NCBI RefSeq assembly: GCF_024489055.1
Contig: NC_090225.1
Location: forward strand, 35,455,687 to 35,519,686
Origin: Chanodichthys erythropterus
Taxonomy: Eukaryota > Chordata > Actinopteri > Cypriniformes > Xenocyprididae
Direction: 5' to 3'
Length of the DNA stretch: 64,000 nucleotides
The notes beneath the pieces were generated by a model. That model was not told where the DNA came from. It ran no database searches and saw only the letters and a list, made by a program, of their open reading frames with translations. Of the stretch, positions 36,825-48,693 are shown piece after piece. Numbering within the stretch: the first letter of the stretch is position 1; the number at the start of each line of letters is the position of its first letter. The translations under genes and the position numbers were made by a program.

Positions 36825-37926
36825 TAGGGGTGTAACAGTACACAAAACTCACGGTTCGGTACGTACCTCGGTTTTGAAGTCACGGTTAGGTACAGTTTTC
36901 GGTACAGCAGGTGGAGAGAAAACTAAACATAAAATTGCTTTTTTTTATTATTAAACAGAGGTTTACTGAACAAATTGTGTTTTTGTCTTTAAATATATTA
37001 AATTAAATTAAAAACTAAAAGTTTCTTAAGGATAAAAAAAAAAAAAGATCTCTGCTAATGCTATAAACTATGTAAGGAGCCCTAACTTGAAAGAAGCCCA
37101 AACTATTAGCCTAAACTCAATTGCTTTTTATTTTTAGATAAAATAATCAACACTCAAATAACAAATTGTATGCAAACCTGTAAGCTGCACCTAAGGCAGT
37201 TTTTGCATTAACTTCTAAATGTTTTTACTCCAATTCGTTGTTGAAATATAATCGTTTCTACACAGTGGCTGTTATTTTAACATCAGATTTATTTAAACAT
37301 ACATTAAATAGCCTAATCAGGATATCACTAAAAGATTAAGTAAAATAATGAATATATTGGCTAATACAGTGCATATATTAAGCGAAAGAGTTCATTTCTC
37401 TAGCGAACTAACAAGCTGTGAACACTGAAAGACTTTTCTGAGGTAAATGCATCATGACATATTGTTGAATACGGACGCTTTCATTGATGTCTTTCCACCG
37501 TTGAAACACTGAATGAGCGATTACATGAGATATGACCGTTTCAGTAAGTTGTACTGAATCTTGCAACATACCTTCAGATGTTCTTTCATGTTTATTCTGT
37601 AACTAGTATTAAGGAGGAAGAGATGAACACATTCACTTGCGCTCCGCGCTCGCGCTGCCGGTTGAACTGAGGCGCCTGTACAGTGATCTGTCACCCCACA
37701 TCAAAGCACGTCAAAATGGCATTTTCTGTTTAAACTTCATGATTTCGTGGACAGAATTTGAAGGATGACACTTTGTTTCTTATCGAAAGTAACAAAACGC
37801 AGAGCTTATTGCGGTTATTGGTGGTGAATATTGGTTGCAATGTAATGCTTCGGTACACACGTGCACCGTACCGAAAGCCCTGTACCGAAACGGTTCGGTA
37901 CAAATACGTGTACCGTTACACCCCTA
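36825..37926 (+). mobile_element. hAT-like element (TAGGGGTGTAAC ends), copy B
   Basis: 1,102 bp bounded by TAGGGGTGTAAC and GTTACACCCCTA, with a perfect 8-bp tttggagt on each side (36817-36824, 37927-37934). It is the reverse complement of copy A (26664-27755): about a dozen differences in the first 400 bp I compared, including one small indel group. A 55-residue stretch of a spurious ORF is identical in both copies. Confidence 0.95.
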
Positions 37927-39742
37927 TTTGGAGTAGTTGCACTTGCATAGCAAACACAGTTTTCTCATACTCTTACAGCTGTGTTAGAATACGTTTATTC
38001 AGGAGTTATATTATGCAGAATCTGGTGTTTTCTACCAGGGATCTTTCTAGTTCCTTGACGATGTTCCTAATTGAACTGCTAAAAATGACCTGCTCCAGAA
38101 TTCAATTACCTGGTGTTGTTTTTTGTTATTGTTGTCTTTATTTATTTTATTTTATACATGTGTGCAAATGACTTCTGCTTGAATAGACAATTCAGGCAAT
38201 ATGATCAACCATCAATGTTTATGAATCTATGCAATCTTTGTGATCTTACTTTTTAAATGTTATGCCCTCATTATACATATGCATTAGAGCATTGTAACGT
38301 TTCTGTGGACAAGCAACACCCATGGATAGGAATTCTCTAAATTGACTTTAATCATGAACACAGGAGAAGTAAGCATTACGAAAGACAATAACCGACAGAG
38401 GACTGAACAGGGAGATTAAATGCAGGGGATAATAAGGAACTAAATAAGATACACCTAATTAATCACAGGAACATAATCAAAATTAAAGAGCAGGAAACAG
38501 AACAGAATATCAAAATAAGAGTCAATAACCGTAACCGTAACCCCCCACTCCCGGAAGGTGTGTCCTCGCGCTGTAACAACGTCCAACTGTGGAGGGAGGA
38601 AGGAAGAAGGCTTTGGAGGTGGGCATGGAGCTGGTGATGGACAAGGACCAGGAGTCATCGTTCGAGATGTACACCATGGTAGAGCCGACGGTGGGAGGAG
38701 CCAGGGTGGAGCTTTGAATGAAGGGCTTGACAGACGGAGGTGGAACCAGGGTGCGTGGAGTATCCGGCGGAGCAGGGTGACATCCACGGCCCGAAAGCCC
38801 AAGGTGGAGCTGCTGGCTCACGGGACTGAGGCAGAGACGGCTGGCGGGTTACATTAGAGGAGCAAGATTTCCGGGCAGGACCAGAGCATCCAGGTAGTCG
38901 AACGAGATCAGTGGAAAAGGCGAAGACTTGAGGGCTCGGGAGGGAACTGAATCCGTGGACCGTAGATCGATTAGGCTGAGGTCTGCTCCTGGCTCAGAGA
39001 CGGATTGATGATAATTAACAAACAGGAACATAACAGAAACTAAACAAGCAGGAAAACATGAACTAAAGGAAACAGAACAGAATATCAAAATAAGAGTCCA
39101 TAACCATGACAAGCATCCTGCAGCAGGAACACCTACTAGCTGCCAACAATAGAGGAACGCAGTAAAATTAATTAGTTAGAACAGGGAATAAGGGACATGG
39201 GGAAAGACTATAGACTCAGAGATATCATCAGTTATTTCTATTCTATTCTGTTTTAAGGGGACTGTTTACCCCTGATTATAATCCTGCGTTTGGTTGTGTT
39301 ACTAGGAAACAGTGATCCTGAGAGGGTGTTGATATGCTCCGCAGTGTATCAGGTGTCCCGCTCGGCAGTCTTCTGATGCGAGCTGCGAATGTGTGAACGG
39401 AGGTGAAATTTAGGCCACGGTTTTGGAAATCAGAACATTGTGCACGGTCACTGTGATCCCTCAGAGACCAATTAAATATCTTCTGTTAGAGCTGCGTCCT
39501 TATATACGGCATGTGGGTGGGTAACACTTTACGGAGATCCTTGACAGCGTCCAAAACTTGATAGAGGAATCTCTTGATCCCAGGATTAAATTCATGCGTG
39601 AGAGTATGTGCATGCTGAAGCATTTGACACCTGATTGGTTCACAAACACATTTGGCAGTGATGATGTGTCGATTTTTCATGCTGTGTTTCCTCAAGCACG
39701 TGGATGTGTCCCACTTAAGGCAAATTTACCCCCACACCTTAA

Positions 39743-39850
39743 AGAAATAGTTCACCCAATAATGAAAATTCTGTCATTATTTATAATGTTAAGTCATTCC
39801 AAACCCATATGACTTTTCATAAAACACAAAATGACAAATTTATAAGTGTC
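39743..39850. mobile_element. TTAA-type MITE fragment
   Basis: After TTAA (39739-39742) comes AGAAATAGTTCACCCAATAA and 'attctgtcattattta', the left arm of the GGTTAGTTCACCC family. The right end is not found. Confidence 0.6.
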
Positions 39851-41247
39851 TAAACTTCTCTTTTCCATATAGCAAACAGGGATTTGGACAGTCTAACTCC
39901 ATTAAAAAAAATAAATAAATAAATACAAAAAGCACCATAAAATATTACAGAAGTCTCATATGCATTATTCTTTTGAATGGTAGGTTTTGTCCCTTTGTAT
40001 AGCCGTTTTAAGGGGAAAAAAGCAATTTCAGTATTCTGCACATTTGTATGTGTGTGTGTGTTACACAGAAGAACAAAATTAATAAAGGACTGGAACGTCA
40101 TTTAAGGTGACAGATTTAAATGATGACAGATATTCCTCCTCTGTCTCTGTGTTCAGTAATATCATGGAGCAGCTGTGACCTTTGCAGTAGTGTTATTGTG
40201 TATTTGTGCTGTGACAGCTTTAGAGCCGATATGTTGTGAAGAATTCTCACCTCTGCAAGTGTTTCACTGGAAATGGATCCGACAGCGAGTGCGTGTGTGG
40301 TGTCCGGCGGTATTTGCTGTTGGACCCAGGAGCAGACGCTCCATTTGTGTGTTTGGGTGTGTGTTTAGCATTTAGTGACCAGCCCGTCTTGCTTTCAGAG
40401 AGTCGTGCGTGGGAGCTCTTCCTCGGCACAGCCAATGATGGGACAGATGTCACACAGTGATTGTTTTAGTTTTAATAGAAGTGTACTGTACTGTAGTGGT
40501 ATATGTGCGTGTATAGCTGTGCTCAGATCAGACAATAAGTGAATAATGCAAAGCATCATGAGGTCAGAGTGGGATTCAGACTCTGATGACTGCGACTGGA
40601 GCGACAGTGAGGAGGAGGACAATCAACAAACTCTGAGGCACACTGGCTTAATTCTTTCATAGAGTTGAAATAGCTAGCTATTACTATTTTAGTAACTTAC
40701 TCTAGTAATCTACTGTTTATGCTTGAGATTATATTTATTTATTTAATGGATTATTTTTACCAGATTGTCCAGCATACATTTGAATTTCGTTACCATCTTA
40801 TTATACCGTCTTAACGTTAATTTGATTGCTACATAATTCACCACATAAATACTATCATTAGTTATGTGTATTTTTATTAGTAAAGTATTTTATATTTATA
40901 TTTTAATATTTAGACAATTATAATGATTCATTTTTCATTATTATGCTGGCTTGACAAAGGCTTACTATTTAAGCTGCTACTGCTGCTGCTTCTAGCTTTA
41001 AACCTACAACCACCGAACTCGGGTCAGAACTACAGACTGTTCTGACTCTGGTTGATATCTCTCTTCTAACTGATCAGAATTACGATTTTCATTAAACCGA
41101 CAATAAAACTACAAAAAGTTCCATAGACTTTCATTGAGGGGGTCAAAACATTTATACAATAAATAGAGCATTTGTATTTATTCCAATAGAGTATTTAAGC
41201 TTCATCCAAGTATCTATCACTAGCCAAGCTTAGCAACACGATTTTGT

Positions 41248-41495
41248 ATGTTAAAACATGCAAAATCATGCTAGCAACATGTTAATTTATGTTAACATGG
41301 TAATTCATGCTAACAATGTGACAAATATGCTAAAATCATGTTAATTGCTATTTCATGCTAACAACATGATAAATCATGTTAGCAATGTGTTAGTCCATGT
41401 TAGAAACATGTTACTTCATGCTATCAACATCTTAAAACATGCTAGCAGCATGCTAATTCATATTAGCAATGTGCCAAATCATGCAAGTGCTATAA
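41248..41495. repeat. Degenerate minisatellite, unit about 20 bp (CATGCTAGCAACATGTTAAT)
   Basis: About twelve diverged copies of a unit like CATGCTAGCAACATGTTAAT follow each other, alternating 'catgttagcaa' and 'catgctaacaa'. Each unit is partly self-complementary (CATG..., GCTAGC, GTTAAC). Confidence 0.8.
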
Positions 41496-41804
41496 TATGT
41501 TAATGTTGTTGACTTCAAGTAAAACCAGTAAAACCTTTTATTACAAAACATTCAGACAGGACTTTGTCAATCCAACATCAATGTTTGTTTACATTTATAA
41601 TACTTATATTTTAATAGTTTTAATATTACTAAATCTGTTTATCTGATGAAATATTTCTGTATAATTTTTTTAATATTTTATAATTTATAAATTTATAATA
41701 TTAATCATATAAACAGATATAGTAAAATTAAGATATTCAAATAAATATCTGTGATTTTGAACATTGTAAAATGTCTCTCTATTGTGTCCGTTTCTTTTAA
41801 ACAG

Positions 41805-41870
41805 GGAGGACATCAGATCAGCTAATGTCATCGCAGCAGAGACTGTGACCTGCCTTGTGATTGACAGAGA
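41805..41870 (+). CDS. prkg1: prkg1 exon: CNB-B cassette end and lid
   Basis: A 66-nt exon (acceptor aaacag, donor gtgagt) encoding the end of Gly297, EDIRSANVIAAETVTCLVID and R318. Arg301 is the phosphate-binding Arg. Residue 302 is Ser, where mammalian PRKG1 has the Thr (Thr317 in Ibeta) that bonds to the guanine amino group. Ser keeps the hydroxyl, and PRKG2, as I recall it, also has Ser here, so cGMP selectivity is probably kept. Confidence 0.97.
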
Positions 41871-42573
41871 GTGAGTATATGTCACATTTATCCTTCCCTT
41901 ATATACGCCTCTTAAAACATCAAGTGTCATTCCAGCAGTCAGCTGTAAATCAGTCCAGGTTTTCCAGTTGTGGATTTTACACTGATCGTTCTATTTGTGT
42001 GTGTGAAGGACACAGAATCTGTGGGTTTGAAGTGCTTATCTACTGCCTTAAAGTCAATAAATTAAGCTCAACCTAAATAGCTAAAGTATTACGTGTGTCA
42101 ATAAGCTGGAAAGAGTGAGACAGACAGAGAAAGAGAGAGAAGCACATATGTGCCCTCCGGCTGGGAAAACTCTCATTCCTGTCTGATTGAGACTAAAACC
42201 ATCAGCCATCTGTGTGAAAGTTGATTGTTACATTTTAATGAGCTGTATTTCATTTAGATATAAAAGTTTCACTATAATTTAGTACTGACTTTCTAAGTAA
42301 AGAAAGAGATAAAATCATTCAGAGTCATTTGAGAGATAGATCTTTAATTTAAAATGAGTTCATTTTTGAAAGCCAAATACCAGCTTTGTGGTGATATGTA
42401 GACAGGTCTCTTTTTTAAAAAAAGCGTTGTCAGTTCCAAGATAGCTGAATAAGGACATCATGACATTCTTGACTGGAGAACAGTATTTAGATAAACTTAT
42501 TCTCATACAGACTGCTGTAAACCTCACAGGGAACAGTATGAATATTTAAAATGGTGCCTTTGATAAATCTACT

Positions 42574-44340
42574 CTACCGTTCATAAGTTTGGGGTCATTT
42601 CTACTTTTATTCAGCAGCGACATATGAAATTGGTCAAAAGTGGTAGTAAAGACATTTATAAAGTTACAAAAAGTTTCTATTTAACACTAGAAGTCCCAGA
42701 GAGCAGCCATTTGGCTTTTCTACCTATAAAACCCGCAGGACAGCCGATGGGCTGGAAGTCTTTAGGCTAATATCCTTAATCAGCTGTGAACAGTTGCTTT
42801 TGTTATGTAAACAATGTGGGGCCATGCTGAGCCACTTCAAGGAAACTTGTGTTTCACTTTGCCATCTTAGGGAGAAATCAACACACATGTTTTTTTTTTC
42901 CTTTGTTGCTGAGATCTATTGATAAAAATAGTACAAAATAAAATAAAGAAACCAACCATTTGTACACATATTTACAAATAATATTAAAAAGTGAGTGAGT
43001 ACATTCCAGCAATCACTCACAATCCTGGCACTGCCTGGCAATATATTATAAATACATTTTGTATATATTCATTATATATTAATCTTATATTTGAAATACA
43101 TCATAAGTCCATTTTTAAAAGTGTTTGAAAGATGGGTTCAAGTGTACTACAAGTGGTAACTAAATACATTTTTCTATACAGAGATAGTATGTTAAAGCAC
43201 ATTTTAGTTCAAATTCATGGTGCCTCAAAATAGCACAGTTGAGTACACTTAGATGTTCTTAAGATTATCTTAAGAAGTACTAAAGAAGAGCTTTTAGTAT
43301 ATTAAGTACAAAATAAGTGCACGGAAATAGAGCACTGGACATTATGGAAGTGTATAAGTGTACTAAAATAAAGTGTATTTTACTGCACTTTTTTTCACCT
43401 GGGTAGACACTCCAACACTTTCCGTTTGCATTAAGATTATTTTTATTACCACACTGGCAGATATTGATAATTTTACTTAAGTAAAATGCACTTAATTTAG
43501 ATCCCCCCAGGAAACAAGACTAAATATCATATATAATTTTCTCATATAGAAAATCCATCTTGATTTAAGATTTTTTTTTTTATTTACTTGAAATAGGATA
43601 AAAAAAAACTTAGTATGAAAAGCATTTTTGCAGTATGAATGAGTGAGTTAACTTTTTAAACATCACTTCATTTCAGGGTTAACATAGTCAGAGTTTTCAC
43701 TTAACCTCCTTTCTGAAACCGGCCCATGGTCAATCAAGTTCTCTGCTTTTAGCAGCCCTCCCTCCCCCACACATACAAACAAGCCACCAGCAACCATTCA
43801 CACACACACCCCCAACCCCCCTGCAGATTGCTCAGGTAATGACCATATTTACATATGAATTGATGCTAATGATAGCCAAAAGACTAGCCAGTTAGCATCC
43901 ACTTGGCTAAAGGAGAGTTACAAATCTCTGGGACTTCTAGTGTTAAAAATAAATGCTATTCTTTTTAACCTTCTATTCATCAAAGAATCCTGGGGGGAGA
44001 AAAAAAAAAAATCTGCTTTCACTGTTTCCACAAAACTATTAAGCAGCACAACTGTTTTCAACTGATACATTTTTTCTTGACTTGAATTATGAAGGATCAT
44101 GTGACACTGAAGACTGGCATTAATGTTGCTGAAAATTTAGCTTTGCCTTCACAGGAATAAATTCCATTATATATTACTATAAAATACTATATATTTTAAT
44201 TTTAAATTGCAGTATTATTTCACAATATTATTGTTTTTACTGTATATTTAATCAAATAAATGCAGACTTGGTGAGCATAAAAGACTTCTTTGAAAACATG
44301 AATAAAATCATACCGACCTCAAACATTTGAATGGTATTGT
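42574..44340. mobile_element. Fold-back family copy interrupted by a TTAA element
   Basis: The outer parts (42574-42684, 43943-44340) show the shared words 'aaataaatgctattc', 'catcaaagaatcctg', 'aaggatcatgtgacactg' and 'ttggtgagcataaaagactt' seen in the copies at 22495 and 54730. The middle is a separate insertion. Confidence 0.8.
42685..43942. mobile_element. piggyBac-like non-autonomous element, TTAA duplication
   Basis: CACTAGAAGTCCCAGAG and CTCTGGGACTTCTAGTG are perfect 17-bp terminal inverted repeats, flanked by TTAA at 42681-42684 and 43943-43946. It is 1,258 bp with no transposase frame. The TTAA target and terminus style fit piggyBac. It lies inside a fold-back element in the intron between exons 41805 and 44396. 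Confidence 0.9.
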
Positions 44341-44395
44341 ATTTGTCATAAATATTAAATCTTTCTAAATATGTTGTTTGTGTCAATCTTTCCAG

Positions 44396-44470
44396 CTCAT
44401 ACAAACACCTGATTGGAGGCCTGGAAGACGTATCCAACAAAGGCTGTGAAGATGCTGAGGCAAAAGCAAA
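44396..44470 (+). CDS. prkg1: prkg1 exon: linker between site B and kinase domain
   Basis: A 75-nt exon (acceptor ctttccag, donor gtaggt) encoding D319, SYKHLIGGLEDVSNKGCEDA and EAKAK. It is the C-terminal helix of CNB-B and the linker that in PRKG1 packs on the neighbouring subunit. Compared with mammals, Phe becomes Tyr and AY becomes GC in this segment; the flanking AEAKAK is unchanged. Confidence 0.96.
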
Positions 44471-44702
44471 GTAGGTGAAATAATCTCTAAAGACTTTTTT
44501 TTAATTGCATTTTCTTGTAATTCTGAACAAATTTTGGTGTTGATGGCTGCACCACACTCCAAAAAAGTTGGGACAGAGGCAAAATAAAAGTGAAAAGATT
44601 ATAGCATATCCAAGTTAAACTGTTTTGAAACAGTCCTCCATAAGCAGGCAGACTGGTAATAAGTGAAGGTGTCATGATTGGGTATAGAAAGGGGCATCTC
44701 TG

Positions 44703-46049
44703 GCTGCGTTTACACTTGGCATTATTTTATGCGATCACAGTGATCCGATCAAGGAGAACAGGGGCCGTATTCACAAAACATTTTATCTTACCACTAAGAG
44801 TTCTCCTAAATAGGAGTAAAAGTTCTTAGCTAAGAGTTTTCTATGGAGTATACACACAGTGATTGGCTGATGGGGGAGGAGTCAATGATTTAATCATAGA
44901 AATATTGTAGGATGTTTCCATATTAAAAGGTTTTAAAATACAAATGTTGCCCTATTCAAATACATTTTTTTTTTTTAATAAAAATGTTGCCATAGTCAAA
45001 ATAAAATGTCACCATATTGTTGCCATAAAGGTTTTAAATGTAGGCTAAGTGTCACTAATTAAACTAGTATATACAGTTAATTGTCCACCTCTTAGATGTC
45101 TGCGTATCAACAGAATGCAGAATTCAAGTGACAAATTATGTTTCATAAAGTTTGGGAGAAACACATTTGAACAGTCTTCCTAATCAGCTCGAGAGGAGAA
45201 ATATATACACAGAAGAGAGACGACTAGCCTATGGTTACTTCGACAGTTTAAAAAATATATATAAAAAAAATAATATTTATATATTTATTTATTTATTTAT
45301 TTTTTTTTTTTTTATTCTATATATCTATTTTACTCTATATTTTTTACTCTATTCAATCATTTGTTAGTGTGAACTCATGAAAATCACTACCACAGGTAAT
45401 CAGACAATATTTTTTTAAAGATTTTTTTTTTAGCATCTCATCGTAGATTCAAATCTATAAATCAAAATGTATTGTTCAGCACCTAAGGCTCTATCACTAT
45501 TGCCTCAATGGTGTACAGTGTCTTTGGGTGGATTAGGACTGTTTGTGATTTGGTCTTTGTGATTTAGGAGTCCTCTTGACTACTAACGTTTCACAGATTT
45601 AGGAGCTAGTTTTAGCACTAAAATGCTTTGTGAAATACTCTTAGAGCAAAAATTTAGGACTCCTAAAATTAGGACTGACATGCCCATTATTTTTAAGAGT
45701 TTCTTCTAAATCGGCAGGTTAGGAGCTACTTTTAGCCTTAAGATGTTTTGTGAATACGGCCCAAGATCATTAGCCAATTAGGACACGGTGTGTTTAAATT
45801 TGTTCACATCAAGTGGCCTCTTTATCTGGATAACTGATCGGATTTCTGTTTCCCGCACAATATTTAAATTAGGCGCGTTTGAAAGGCAGACGCTTCAAAT
45901 AGCTTCATAGCAACTTTCACTTTAAGCCTCTATCAATGCAGTGCACACAGCATGGAGTTTTTGTGATTTATTCCACAAAAGTACATTCGATCACAAATAG
46001 AGAACTTAAACTACCTATTTAAGTTTCCCAACATTAATCTTGTATGGTG

Positions 46050-46080
<31 letters not shown>

Positions 46081-46772
46081 TTCGAGACATTTCATGATTG
46101 AAAGAAGCACAAGCATTTGTATTGTTTGTGTAATGTAACAGCAGAATCTGAATATTTTGTATTAAAGAAATAAATGAACGCACATCCCATTAAAGAGCCT
46201 TAATTAGAACTAAACAAGGGTTAGGCTTAGGCTATACGACACCTAGATAAGAGTAAAGATGATACAAATTAAACAACGTACCATTGCTTTCACTCACTAC
46301 TTACTTTCCAATGCAATCTCCAGTCTTAGATCAAATTAAGCATTTAATATTGAAATAAACAAACAATAAAAACATACGCAATCGCCTCGTTTAGATAATG
46401 TTTCACAATTAAAATGAAAAATGACAAGGTATCATGTAAGTCTAAATAAACCGTTTAAAATGAAACCTTTTATTGTAAAGTTCAAAGAAGTTTGATTTCT
46501 TGTCAAAACTGCACCTGTCCATTATTTTCTGACAGCCACGCGGAGAGACTGGGCGGCGATTTAAATGATGTCGTCCTCTGAATGTAGATACGATGGCTGG
46601 ATCGCATTTACATTACACTGAGATCCAACCACAATGCGTCCTCGACTACCTCCAAACCAGGACACGTTGATCGGATAACATTCCGATCACAAACGCTGTT
46701 ACAATTGTCTCAATGCATATGTGGACAACATCCAGATACAGGTTGCATGTTAATGCCAAGTGTAAATGCAGC
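44703..46772. mobile_element. Middle element of the nest (GGCTGCGTTTACACTTGGCA ends)
   Basis: GGCTGCGTTTACACTTGGCA at 44702-44722 and TGCCAAGTGTAAATGCAGCC at 46754-46773 are near-perfect inverted repeats. 'gatcacagtgatccgatca' near the left end is echoed by 'tgatcggataacattccga' near the right. No transposase; the target duplication is not resolved. Confidence 0.85.
44762..45762. mobile_element. Innermost element of the nest (GGGCCGTATTCACAAAACAT ends)
   Basis: GGGCCGTATTCACAAAACAT at the left and ATGTTTTGTGAATACGGCCC at the right are perfectly complementary. The subterminal 'aggagt' and 'ttagga' words also mirror each other. About 1 kb, no transposase; it has an AT-rich middle with T runs at 45290-45315. 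Confidence 0.9.
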
Positions 46773-47569
46773 CTCAGTCTTTGCCAGCAAAGACGGGTCA
46801 TGGCTCATTTGTGCCAAATATCATGAGAGAATTAGATACAATTCAAAAATCACATTTCTCAATGCAAGATTTCAAAGAATTTAGGTCATTCATCATCTAC
46901 CATACATAATATTGTGGAAAGATTCAGGGAATCTGGAGCAATTTCCAGGCAGGAAACCTCTGTTAAATGTGCTTGACCTTCGAGCCCTAAGATGGCATTG
47001 CATGAAAAACTGCCATGCTGCTGTGTTAAATAAAGCCACATGGGCTCAGGAGAACTTTGAAAACCTTTGTCACTTAACACAGTCTGGCACTGCATCAAGA
47101 AATACAACTCAAATCTCTGTTATGCAACGAGAAAGCTATATCAATTCTATGCAGAGATGCGCTTTGGGCCCAAGCTCATCTCAGATGGCCAAAAAAATGT
47201 GTGCTGTGGTCAGATGAGTCCACATTTCAGCTTTTTTTTGAGGCGGGGACAGATATTGAGTTCTCAGTCCCAAAGATGAAAAGGACCATCCAGACTTTCA
47301 TCAGTTACAGGTGCAAAAGCAAACATCTGTATGGCTGAATTGCATACGTGTGATGATACCATTAATGTGGAGGTGTATATTGAGATTGTACAGAGACTTA
47401 GAATCAGACAATGATGAACAAACGAGACTAGGCAAAAACTTGCAAAACTGCAACAATTAGTATACTCAATTCCTGAATGATTAAAAAGTGTTACTAAAAG
47501 GAAAGGTAATGTGTGACAGTGGTAAACATGCCAATCTCTCAACTTTTTTGGAATGTGTTGCAGCCATCA

Positions 47570-48647
47570 AAATCAAAATTAGTTTATATTTACAAAATAC
47601 AATTAAGTTGGTCAGTGAAAACACTGGAAATCTAAAGTTAAAGGGAATCTAAAGTCTAAAGGTTCAAGAGAATTAAATCACAGATTATTAATTTTATTGC
47701 ATGTTACATAATAACTTTTCTGAAAACAGGGTTGCACACAAAGTAAAATTAATTCCTTTCTATTATTTGATGAATAGGAAGTTCAAAAGAGCAGCATTCA
47801 TTTCAAACAACATTACAAATGTAACATTAACATCAATTTAATGCATCCTTGCTGAATAATCCATTTTACTCACTTGTTAACGGTAGTGTTTGATTTCAGA
47901 TTTAGCTTCCACTAAATATCACATAAATCAAGTGGAATGTGGTAGGTCACATCACATGTTAGTCAGGCGGTCCCTTCTTCTCTAAGTGGGTGATAGTAAA
48001 AAAACAACAAAAGTCTTTAAGTATGGCAACCAATACAATGCAATTGTCAAAGGGCAGCTCAAGGATGTTTACTGTAACTCTAGAACTGTAAAGTAGGAAA
48101 GCTGTGCTAGCATGCAGAAGACATGTTATATAAGAACCAGCAACTGTTCAGAATCAGAAGAAACACGATGAGAAAGCGATGCAATCATTGTGTGGCAATG
48201 AGGAAATAATCCGCTCAGAGAAATGTGAAACCTTATCACATTTCACAGAGAGAATATCAGAGAGAGAGAACGAGGGATTCTGGGATAGCTCAGAAACTCA
48301 TTTCCCACTTCAAATATCCCTTCAGTGTCATATCTGAACTGAAATAGAAAATTTTCTTCCTCTTATCTGCTCATCTGCAATGTAAATGAAAACTGATGAA
48401 TAATGAAGAGGTGCCTGTAGTCTGTGTGACTGTCAAAGATTAAAGCTTATTAAGACACATATACAGCTGTCACCTCCTGCACTGCATCCCCAGTGATTTA
48501 AACTACAAACCTGTAAATAAATCTCCAGCTGCCTCACTGACAGATAGAGAACACTCTAATGAGACTCTCGGATACATAAATGTGTCATTTCTGCATCACT
48601 AGTGGCACCAAACAGAATTGCAAAAATGATGACTGTTAAGTAACAAG

Positions 48648-48693
<46 letters not shown>

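Larger units (their letters stand above)
37935..41804. other. Intron between exons 36262 and 41805 (3' part)
   Basis: A GC-richer patch at 38500-39010 is bordered by a direct repeat of about 38 bp (38493-38530 and 39067-39105), possibly an old retroelement piece. There is a GGTTAGTTCACCC-family fragment at 39743, an acidic 34-codon ORF at 40558-40662 and a degenerate minisatellite at 41248-41495. No gene is supported. Confidence 0.55.
44541..47569 (+). mobile_element. Outer transposon of a triple nest, Tc1/mariner-like
   Basis: TGATGGCTGCACCACACTCC at the left and its near complement at 47535-47569 (rc TGATGGCTGCAACACATTCC) are the terminal repeats, with AAAAAAGTTG just inside both. At about 46930-47400 remnants of a transposase are readable in broken frames: YNSNLCYATRKLYQFYAEMR, RFGPKLISDGQK and WSDESTFQLFF, the last resembling the first catalytic Asp region of IS630/Tc1-type enzymes. 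Frameshifts make it inactive. Confidence 0.8.

Noticed and set aside
38558..38857. ORFs of about 100 codons on both strands in the GC-richer patch
   Set aside because: Overlapping frames on both strands, low-complexity Gly/Arg or Pro/Ser composition, no domain and no splice context; likely chance ORFs from base composition.
40175..40460. Three overlapping ORFs with a hydrophobic start (MTFAVVLLCICAVTA)
   Set aside because: It looks like a signal peptide, but frames on both strands are equally open and no downstream exon or donor fits; not supported as a gene.
48650..48693. Possible CRISPR-like spaced repeat
   Set aside because: It is a plain 4-bp microsatellite in a vertebrate intron.
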